Positions 55,871-64,000 of a stretch of 64,000 nucleotides of DNA are shown piece by piece. Position numbers and translations under genes: made by a program. Below the pieces are notes generated by a model. That model made no database searches. It was not told the DNA's origin and worked only from the letters and a program-made list of their open reading frames with translations. The stretch is from Xiphydria camelus (taxonomy: Eukaryota > Arthropoda > Insecta > Hymenoptera > Xiphydriidae): assembly GCA_963678675.1 (NCBI GenBank), contig OY783197.1, positions 11,838,304 through 11,902,303 on the forward strand. Reading direction: 5' to 3'. Position 1 is the stretch's first letter, and every line of letters begins with the position of its first letter.

Positions 55871-58800
55871 TTTCCGGGGAATCAAAACAAGAGTAAGAAT
55901 GTAAAGGGCAGCCCATTGAGCTATAGATACTGATTAACCTAGGTTTTATTATATGTATTTCCTTATTTAAAATATCACGCAAATTTTACATCTAGTATAA
56001 TCACTAAATTGTTATAATTGAAAAACAAAACAAGTATTATCGAAAAGTGCCTCGCGAATGGAACGAGTAGACAATGGTAGAGAGCTTTATCGACGCTCTA
56101 TCGATGTTACATAAAGCTACATAAAGTTCACCCACGTGAGTAACTTATAAACTCACTTTTATAGCTTTCATATAGCAGCAGTATTATAGCAAAGATACAC
56201 TGCAATGTTTCTTAGTACGTAGTTATGAATGTTTGAGTATATAATAATACTTTAACACTAATGGCTATAATATTATTACAGAATGACCATATCAATTTAC
56301 CTTTTATCTTATTATGGTATTATTTTACTATATTATAAAATGTACCTTTTTATGATATTAAAGTGCAATATTGTTTCAGTGTTGATGTTCTTCATCTTTA
56401 TTACGAACATAATTTGTATACGTTACATTGAAATCCATTAATACCCCGGAGTTACGTAATAAGTGGGACTGGAAAAGATGACATAAATTGAAAAGTACGT
56501 AAATCGGGATATAGATTCCAATAGGTATATATTTAATTTGAGGTGTACTAGATCCTTAACTGGTTCTTCACTAAAAAAAATACCTAATTACTGCCGATTG
56601 AGACGTTCCTCGCGAATTACACTGGGCCCAAACTCAATGTTATGTAGTTAGAAACAGTTAGAAGTTACTGGTTAGATGTTCGGTAAAATCTAGGATTGTA
56701 CGAAAAAAAATTAGAGGCAGCATTATCAAGAGAGGGTAAGGAATTGAAAATTAAGGAACATCGAATTTACGTAAATCAGGTTATTATTACATTATATGAA
56801 AAGAAACGCTAGGGTTAAAAAATAATATTATACCTTTTAGAGAGCAGAAATGGTGTTACCACGTCATTTACAATAGTATTGGCGACTTAATAGAAATTGC
56901 ACAAAAAAGCTTGGATAGTAAATGAATACCTAATCGTCCCAACTCCGTTCAGTAAAATAAAGGATAACGCCCAGATAATCGCCTATGTGAGATTTCTAAA
57001 AGTTGAAACACAGCTAAATCATTTTTTTCACATCCAAAAAACGGTAATTTCGAAGAATTCATGAAAATCCTTAAAACTATTATCGAGATACATTTACATA
57101 CAATTTTACTTGCTTTATAGTATAGGATAAGAATTAACGTGTACTTCATGTTCGATAGTATTGGTTCAGAAGGTAGAACTCGAGGTAGTACAAAAGAGGA
57201 AATACCTCACCAATAAAGAAGAATGTCAATAAAAATCAGGAAACCTGAGAAGATACTCGCTTTTACACGCAATTGATGCACCTATTAGATAGCAATATCA
57301 TTTCAAATACACCTATCTTGAGTGTAGAAGCATATGTCTGTGGTGGATAATTCCAACTTCGGTTTTTTTCACTACCAATAATCAGAGTAGAGGGAAGAAA
57401 TTAAGGGTGGCGTTAAAAAAAGATTCCGCTATAATATGGTTTTCGCTGTACATCACTATTTTGTTATACTAAATAGAATAACTAAAGGGGTCGACACTGA
57501 AGGAACACAATTTTGTTCAGATATTGTGCACTAACACTAATGGCATGATTTCCTACAGTCCCCTTACACCACCTACTCCTTGGCATCAACTATAGCGACG
57601 TCGTTCAATTGTCAATGTCGGAGATGTCGCAATTTAACCAAAGTGTTACTTTGGCAAGAGTTGACAGCCATGTCATGATGAATATGCTACTGCTGTTGCA
57701 TTTGATTCTAAATTACGAAACGAGATTTTAACTGATTTCTCACTATGCACAATTGCAACTCACCTATATACTACGCGATTTAGTAAACAATTAAAGATGA
57801 AATAAAAAAGATAACCAAATTATGGAAGATGTATTTAAAAGAGCCCCGTAATTTTTAAAACGATGAGATATCCACTCAATTTTATTCCAGGCTGTATACA
57901 AGTCGTACTTATAAACATGAACTATTCTATCGTTTAAAGCTAAACAAGCAATTTAAAAATTGTAAAATTTCTAACTCTTCCAGCGTAGGTACTCCGAAAT
58001 CGTCGTCCTTCATTCATTTTACTGTACTTTGAAAGTGTTTTGTCTACAAATTAATTCGTTGTGAGCACATAATACTAATGTACACAGCTCCGTATTATCG
58101 CATAAATCGATTACGAGCAAAATATTAGGAAAGCTGCTCACGTAGAAATTTATCCGATAATAAAATTACTCAATCGCTGGTCCGTTAATTTAAAACCATA
58201 TAAAAATATGCCCTAGCAAATTCGATGTCACCAAAAGCTGTATACTTTAAGCATTCGGTACAATTTAGGGGGAGTATAAAATTAGTAAAATTTCAGTGGC
58301 AATTGGATAAAATACAGAAATGATTCCAAAGGTACACTACATGGTATATCTATTAATTTTTTTTTCAAATAAAAGTATGCCTAGAAATGCGTGCCTGCCC
58401 AAAAAATGCCGTTCTAAAACTGCATTATATGTACATATACATATATGCAGTAGCTCGATACTTCTAAGACGAAACAAGGCTATATTCTGAATAATCGCAT
58501 GCATTAAAGTCTTAACTTATTTTGCATAATCGATCAGATCCCCTTTCAACGCCATCGTATCTCTTTATATTTACCAACCGACGATCGTTCAGTGCACGGA
58601 GATGTAAGGTAATTTAATAAGGTATTAAAATTGAGAATTCAACCAATTCCAGACATGATTAAAATTAAGCTCGAATTGTGTTCCGAGTAGGATTAAAATA
58701 CAGTACTACCTGTTGCTATCACATTTCCTTCATTTGCTCTATCAATCTAACTGACCAATTGTATAACTTCATGTAAAAAAAAAACGCCAAAGATTATGCA

Positions 58801-58934
58801 GGGCCACTTAAAAAAAATAACCTACTAATAATCGAATCGACAGAAACACTAACAAAAATTGCACGCTATGCTTCGCTCACTCCCCCCAAAAAAAATATCG
58901 TTAAAAAAATATTGATATCCGAATGTAGAGCCAT
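55871..58934. other. 3 kb without recognised features
   Basis: AT-rich throughout. I found no reading frame with a domain, no inverted or tandem repeat of note, and no match to the families elsewhere in this window. It is the longest plain stretch and may be host intergenic or intronic DNA. Confidence 0.4.
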
Positions 58935-59135
58935 ATATACCAAGTATATTTTTCAGAGTGGGCGATATAAGAGACGCATACGTAAGAGTGAAAACTTCAA
59001 TTAACCCTTCATACATCGCCCATCCTGCAAATCACTCGGTATAATCAAGACCAACAAAAGTAATTGAGATCGAAATAACAAACGACTATACCAAAGCAGG
59101 CCACCAATGTTCAAAATCCTACTTGGCGGGCCCGT
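58935..59135 (+). repeat. Family G repeat, copy 2
   Basis: Inverted relative of 30651-30870, with the shared frame described there (FFRVGDIRDAYVRV); then gcaaatcactcggtataatc and ggccaccaatgttcaaaat. Stops interrupt the frame. Confidence 0.45.
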
Positions 59136-59252
59136 ACCTAAAGAAATTGATATTCTTAAATGCGCGTATTTTATTTAGATCAAATCAGTTACCGTAAGTG
59201 TTGAATACAATCAATGCTGTCTCACTGGATATATAAGTAATATTTATAAGTA

Positions 59253-60505
59253 CCCCCCCCCCCCCGATAGCCAGGTAGCTTTACAGTGGTGGCACTGTGG
59301 GACCACACGGTGACTTTGAGTAACATCACAGTGATGTCTTGGTGCGTGCCCACTGGGGTACCACTGTGGCATCATACAGCGTACAAAGTGGATAAAGTAA
59401 GATTTCGCAAAAGGGGAACGCACGCAGATACTTTACCGAGGTTTTTCACTGTGTGCCCGTGCAGTGCCGCCGCCTGCCACTCGCCTAGTGGTGTCGCTTT
59501 TTTTTTGTCATACCCTACCCGCCCTACCCGGATTCGAACCTGCGTTCTTTAGGATACGAGATGCTTCGAAACTGGGAATGCCATCGCATTCTACCAATTG
59601 AGCCACTGACTCTTCAAGCGGTGTCGATCCACTCCGGTCATCATATAGAAACCGGACATGACAGTGACTGCTCTCGAAGGTTCTCATTAAATTTTTTAAA
59701 ATAATTTGATATTTTTCTTTTTCAAAATAAATGTCAACATAACCACGTAACATAAACAAAGAATTTGTAAATAAAAGTAGTTTTAAAAGTATAATAGTTT
59801 TATATTTTCCTGCGGAATCAAAAAGAGAAACCAAAATGCAGTGAAAATCGTCGCTTCTTGCGTACAATCATCACATGGTACTATTTGCCCTACCGATTTA
59901 TGTACAGAAGCGTTGCAAAAACATGTTTGCATCTTCCTCTGGCCCAGCTGCACTTGCACGTTACTTCTTTATTGTTGTTTCCCAGTAAGATGTTAACTTC
60001 AACTTCGTGAGGAGTACTTGTTACATGTGACGACTGTATGCAAGAAGCGACGATTTTCACTGCATTTTGGTTTCTCTTTTTGCTTCCGCAGAAAAATACA
60101 AACTGCTTTCAATACCGCTTCTCCTTCCTCTAGCGGCATTTTTTACTCTCCTAGAATTGACAAGATATCTTCGAAACCGATATTCATCACTTATGAATTA
60201 TTGAGTTTATTGCACTTGCACACTTAAAACTACTTTTCTTTAAAAATACTTTGTTTATGTTACGTGGTTATATGTTGACATTCGGTCCGTAACGATGGCC
60301 ATCTTAGGAAGAACGAAACGCCACCATACGGCGGTGTCCGACGCGAATAAAAATTCCGTAAGCGTAAGCGAATAGCCCAATCAGGATCAAGTATTTCGTT
60401 GTGGCAAAAATTCGCACTCCGGATCCTCACTGTGGCATCACAGTAACATCACTCAGTGACGCCACCGCGTGATGCTTGGGTGAAAGTCACGCTTGGCTAT
60501 CGGGG
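59253..60505. mobile_element. Family E element, copy 1 (1.25 kb, TA-flanked)
   Basis: TIR CCCCCGATAGCCAGG and, at the right, CTTGGCTATCGGGG, with TA on both sides (59251-59252, 60506-60507). The left end has an expanded C run. Both subterminal regions carry many short cacagtgac/gtcactgtg words in both orientations. The centre holds a tRNA-like module on the minus strand. There is no protein-coding region. Confidence 0.75.
59515..59612 (-). repeat. tRNA-like module of family E, copy 1
   Basis: Minus strand: TGGCTCAATTGGTAGAATGC contains a good A box, and GGTTCGAATCC is a perfect B box. The two are about 55 bases apart, longer than in most tRNAs without an intron. The T stem pairs poorly and no T-run terminator follows, so it is a tRNA-derived promoter-like module rather than a working tRNA gene. 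Confidence 0.6.
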
Positions 60506-60864
60506 TACCGTATGTCCGTCTCTGTACTGGCCAGTTTGAAAGTTACCTTCGGATAGGCTTGGTCGGTACTCGAGTCATTTAATACCCCCGATAGCCAAGT
60601 TTCGTCACTACGAGCGCACTCTGCCGTCACGCGGTGGATTTAGGAAACATCACAGTGACCTTATCGTGCGTGCCCCCGCGGACGTCACAGTGGCGACACG
60701 GAGTGGCAACGGCGAGTGAGGTTACTGTGACTGCACAGCGATCGTCACTACAACAGCACTGTACAGTCACGCGGTGCGCTTTCAAAATAATTGTCGGTAT
60801 GTAGATTTTGCAAAAAGGGAACGCACACAGTGACTTTATCCGCCTAGAGGTGTCGCTTTTTTTT

Positions 60865-60967
60865 CGTGCCCCACCGGGATTTGAACCTGCGATCTTTGGG
60901 ATATCCTATGCCAGATGCCTCGAGACTGTGAGAAACGTTTTCGCATTCTACCAATTACGCCACCGAC
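60865..60967 (-). repeat. tRNA-like module of family E, copy 2
   Basis: Minus strand: TGGCGTAATTGGTAGAATGC (A box) and GGTTCAAATCC (B box), in the same place and orientation as in copy 1, with the same flanks (gtgtcgctttttttt on one side and gaaaccggacatga on the other). It is therefore an inherited part of the family. Confidence 0.6.
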
Positions 60968-61154
60968 TTTTCGAGAGATGTTGGTCGACTCCAGTCATAT
61001 ATAGAAACCGGACATGATAGTGACTGCTCTCGAAGGTTCTCGTTAAATTTTTTAAAATAATTTGATATTTTCTTTTTTAAAACAGTAGCGATTATGATAA
61101 TTATTCATTTACTATTTATAGTAGAATATTCGTCAAGAATCATGTTAAAGTTAA

Positions 61155-61281
61155 CCCATTAGTGCCCAGCGTCTTATTTATAGGACGGCCATTTGGAATT
61201 TTTTTCTCATAACCTCTGAGTAACAAATCATGCAACTTTCGTAAAGAAAATCCACCAAAAATTAATTTGGGCATTAATGGG
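61155..61281. mobile_element. 127-bp TTAA MITE
   Basis: CCCATTAGTGCCCA and the near-complement TGGGCATTAATGGG (one mismatch) are flanked by TTAA at 61151-61154 and 61282-61285. No coding capacity. Confidence 0.8.
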
Positions 61282-61309
61282 TTAAGTTCACGATGGAATT
61301 TTTGTATTA

Positions 61310-61881
61310 TTAGGTGTTGGAATTAATTTATAGCGTCGATCTCTTAACAATAAATGGCACGCAGGTAGTACTACTGACACTATTTCGTTGTTACCGACAG
61401 TAATGTAATCGTAAACATCACAATTAATTGTAAGAATTCTTTATACATAAGTGTTTGACATGAGTCTTGATGGACTAATGCCTCCAAATCATTATCTTCA
61501 AATTTATTCGGCTCCTTGTGGTCCAAGTCGAAATCACCAGCTTTATAAAACGTGTAAACCACTTCCGACGCGTTTGCTCGCAGCTAGAGCATGTACACTT
61601 CTACTAAATACGATGAGCTTCAGCTACACTTTTGTTCATATTAAAATAATGAAGGAAAACTCCCCGCAAGAACACTTTATTCGGCACAAATTTTGATATA
61701 TTTAATAAATTATAAAATGTTGTTATTTATGATTTGAAAAAAGGTTATGTACGGCAAATGACGTCCGATGATAATAGCTCATTGGGAGTTGACTTATCAC
61801 CAGTAGGAAAACGTCTTAAAAGTTTGGGCATGATAATATTTTTTCATTAAAAAAACGCTACGAATTAATTCCAACACCTAA
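61310..61881 (-). mobile_element. 572-bp mariner relic with N-terminal transposase fragment
   Basis: TIR TTAGGTGTTGGAATTAATT at both ends with TA on each side (61308-61309, 61882-61883). The minus strand encodes, in broken frames, NMNKSVAEAHRI and then YKAGDFDLDHKEPNKFEDND followed by LEALVHQDSCQT. These match the mariner N-terminal helix-turn-helix region (F..GDFD..DK...P.KFED..LEALL..D.CQT). The catalytic domain is deleted. It is an internally deleted element that may once have been mobilised in trans. Confidence 0.8.
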
Positions 61882-62240
61882 TATAATTTTTACTGAACAA
61901 TTTAAATTTTTTAAAAGATTAAGTCACAGGTGCGTCACAGTAACGTCACCCAGTGACAATCACTGCGTGGCATCCCAGTAACGTATGAGTAACGTCACTC
62001 AGTGACAATCACGCAGTGGCGGCACAGTGAAGTTCCCGTGCCAACAGACGTGCTGCCACCGCGTGACGCTTGGGTGAAAGTCACGCTTGGCTATCGGGGA
62101 CGGTAGAAGTCGAGCCGGCAGTTAGAGTTGATGTCAATTCGGGAGATCGAGGCGTCTAACCTTGAAATTGTGAATTTGTGAATAATGGAAATTACAAAAA
62201 TAATTATAATATTACGGTATACCGTATATCCCACTCTGTA

Positions 62241-62471
62241 CTGGCCAGTTTAAAAGTTACCTTCGGATAGGCTTGGTCGGTACTCGAGTCATTTAATACG
62301 GTAGAAGTCGAGTCGGAAGTTAGAGTTGGTGTCAATTCGGGAGATCGATGCGTCCAACCTCGAAATTGTGAATTTGTGAATAATAGAAATTACGAAAATA
62401 ATTATAATTACGGTATAAAAAGTCTCGATTACCGACCAAGCCTATCCGAAGGTAACTTTCAAACTGGCCAG
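62241..62471. mobile_element. Family H element, copy 2 (231 bp, TA-flanked)
   Basis: The ends CTGGCCAGTTTAAAAGTTAC and the complement are flanked by TA (62239-62240, 62472-62473), with about 45-bp TIRs. It gives the uninterrupted reference for copy 1. The flank to the left (taccgtatatcccactctg) resembles the flank of copy 1 (taccgtatgtccgtctctg), so the two H copies share surrounding sequence. Confidence 0.82.
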
Positions 62472-62475
62472 TACC

Positions 62476-63066
62476 GTACCTCGACAGCAAAAAGCGTGGA
62501 TTTACACGCTAGCCGCACGCAGTGCTGCCACGTAGTGGCACCACTGTGGTCTCACCGTGGCACGATCGCGTGGCGTACACAAACTAAAAGCACCGTGGCT
62601 ACACAGTGAACACACTGAGTGGTTCACAGCGTAAAGACACAGTGGTTACACTCAGTGCAGTCACGGTGCCTTTTCGACGTGCACACTTCGTAAATTTACC
62701 GACCATGAATGTCGGTAAATTCATTGTCTTCACAAAATTTTTAACACGTTCGCTGCCACCAACTCCGATTGGAGCCAGCCGACACTTTACGCCTGTGCCG
62801 CCGGCGCCGATCGGAGACACATTGTCGTGCACATTACATTATTCAGTCTGGTACCGGCACTGAGCGCGATGCAATCAATCTAAAAATGGCAGCGAATGTG
62901 TTAAATTAGAAAATAACAAAATTGATATTATAATGATGTTTTAAACAGTGCAAATTATACTGAATTATTCTATAAATAATGAATGATTAATTATCATAAT
63001 CGCTACTGTTTTGAAAAAGAAAGTATCAAACTATTTTTAAAAATTTAATGAGATATATATAAACCG
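62476..63066. mobile_element. Family E, partial inverted third copy
   Basis: cacagtg-type arrays at 62540-62670 resemble family E ends. 62935-63060 is the inverse of 61046-61125 (ataatcgctactgttttgaa; aattatcataat). Its own terminus was not found. A TTAA MITE is inserted at 62745-62900. A small perfect stem (atttaccgac/gtcggtaaat) lies at about 62693-62719. Confidence 0.55.
62745..62900. mobile_element. 156-bp TTAA MITE
   Basis: CACGTTCGCTGCCA and TGGCAGCGAATGTG (one mismatch) are flanked by TTAA at 62741-62744 and 62901-62904. The interior is relatively GC-rich with facing gatcgg/ccgat words. No coding capacity. Confidence 0.82.
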
Positions 63067-63721
63067 GCCTTTACACAATGCAACACTGAGATATCTCGGA
63101 CGACGGACGATACTCGGCCGTGGCGCCAGCCCTGGCACGGCCCGGTAATGTATGTCCCGACCTTAAGCCGGGTACTGCATTAGATGGCTCGCGACGATCC
63201 GTCCGATAATTGATTTCCAGGAAAGTTATAAACCGTGGTGTTCGCAGCTTACATTCCCGGAATATGCCGTTTCGGAGAACTTAGGATTAGCTAAGGATTG
63301 GCGAGGTATTTATGACTGTGATACTATTAAACGGTGCGAACCGTTGTGTCGAATTCCATTTATCCGCTCGTTATTTCTCGAAGAATAGCAATCTTAAATT
63401 AGTATAGAAAATATTTGAATTTTACCGCTATAAAATCTAGTAACCCTTGAACGTTGTACGGCCATAGGATCTAATCTAGTTGCATATGCGACACTGCACA
63501 AATTTATATGTACCGTATGTCCGCGATCAATCAATCCATAGCAAAATTGCGAGTTTTGCATGAGCACTCCCGTGGGTCTCCTCGTCCAATAGAATCACCG
63601 GAGAAGCGTGAATGCGCATGCGTAGTCATCTGCGTTGGCGTCGTCAGCAAGTTCAGATCGGTTATTTCGATAACCGATGTTCGTATGTTGATGTCCGTAT
63701 GACAGATGTCCATATGACCTT
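63067..63721. other. No gene seen
   Basis: A GC-rich patch at 63100-63200 holds facing ggcacggcccggta/ taagccgggtact words. The facing frames at 63508-63812 have no domain. taccgtatgtccgcg at 63511 echoes the flanks of the H copies. Confidence 0.35.
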
Positions 63722-64000
63722 GAAATTTGCCTTCGGCCGGGCTTGGTGGCCGGGGCGAATTCGAGCAATTTTTACCGGTAGAAGTCGAGTCGGTAGTTAG
63801 AGTTTGTGTCAATTCGGGAGATCGAAGCGTCTAACCTCGAAATCATGAATTCTTGAATAATGGAAATTACTCACCATAGTTCACAAATCCACGATTTCAA
63901 GGTTAGACGCTTCAATCTCCCGAATTGACACCAACTCTAACTAACGACTCGACTTCTACCGGTATTAAATGACTCGAGTACCGACCAAGCCTGCCCGAAG
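63722..64000. repeat. Family H-related palindrome reaching the window edge
   Basis: cttcggccgggcttggtggc faces gaccaagcctgcccgaag at the right edge. The inner arms ggtagaagtcgagtcggtag and tctaacctcgaaatcatgaa face their complements around 63865. The element may continue past the window. Confidence 0.72.

Larger units (their letters stand above)
60585..62099. mobile_element. Family E element, copy 2 (1.5 kb), nested in family H
   Basis: Starts CCCCCGATAGCCAAG after TA (60583-60584) and ends GGCTATCGGGG at 62099. The right duplication has lost a base (A instead of TA). It has the same cacagtgac-type subterminal arrays and tRNA-like module as copy 1, and it carries a TTAA MITE and a mariner relic as later insertions. 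Confidence 0.78.
60527..62218. mobile_element. Family H element, copy 1, split by family E copy 2
   Basis: The left part 60527-60584 starts CTGGCCAGTTTGAAAGTTAC after TA. The right part resumes at 62101 with cggtagaagtcgagccggca and is cut off near 62218. The intact copy at 62241-62471 shows the joined sequence (catttaatacggtagaagtc), so E was inserted into H. Confidence 0.78.

Noticed and set aside
59515..59612. Functional tRNA gene
   Set aside because: Box spacing is too long, the T stem is mispaired and there is no terminator; a second copy in the same transposon shows it is part of the repeat.

Overview
This window looks like nuclear DNA of an arthropod, most likely an insect and possibly a hymenopteran. 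It is AT-rich, has no closely packed genes, and has no long intact reading frame with a recognisable host function. Almost everything recognisable is transposon-derived: Tc1/mariner, piggyBac (TTAA), pogo/Tigger and LTR-like insertions, plus many foldback elements whose inverted arms run to hundreds of bases. No database search was possible, so families are named from motifs, terminal inverted repeats (TIRs), target-site duplications (TSDs) and comparison of copies inside the window. The species guess is inference.

Layout, left to right. 1-219 is the 3' end of a piggyBac-like transposase. 0.9-1.4 kb holds a Tc-like transposase relic. 2.2-6.8 kb holds two copies of foldback family K, one with a 261-bp CT run, with a TTAA element and a TA foldback nested around them. 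6.8-10.3 kb is interspersed repeats and foldbacks. 11.4-14.4 kb holds a foldback split by an LTR-like insert, a mariner relic and minisatellites. 14.7 kb carries a short 5S rRNA-derived sequence flanked by 15-bp direct repeats. 18.7-20.8 kb is a 2.16-kb foldback whose two arms each carry a damaged gene for a cysteine-rich CXC-type protein. 21.2-26.8 kb is more foldbacks, with a 403-bp LTR-like insert and then a GC-rich promoter-like block near 27 kb. 28.5-36.4 kb holds three larger DNA-transposon relics (an unrecognised family, a pogo-like element inside a TTAA element, and a pogo-like element inside a Tc1-like element). 38.4-44.4 kb repeats the composite family seen at 24-26.8 kb, opened by further TA and TTAA insertions, and ends at a 200-base assembly gap.

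After the gap (44.7-49 kb) are the best hints of host sequence: a TATA box with a splice donor, and two short minus-strand reading frames. 50-54.4 kb is dominated by palindromes, including a palindrome made of palindromes. 55.3-55.9 kb is an AT-rich tandem repeat. 55.9-58.9 kb is featureless. 59.2 kb to the end is a mosaic of two TA-flanked families, E (with an internal tRNA-like module) and H, with E inserted in H, and a mariner relic and TTAA MITEs inserted in E.

The elements do not form a pathway. They form a record of nested insertions, and several order-of-insertion statements can be checked because an uninterrupted copy of the target family also lies in the window. The density of long inverted repeats means that transcription through this locus could yield double-stranded hairpin RNA. 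That is inference only.
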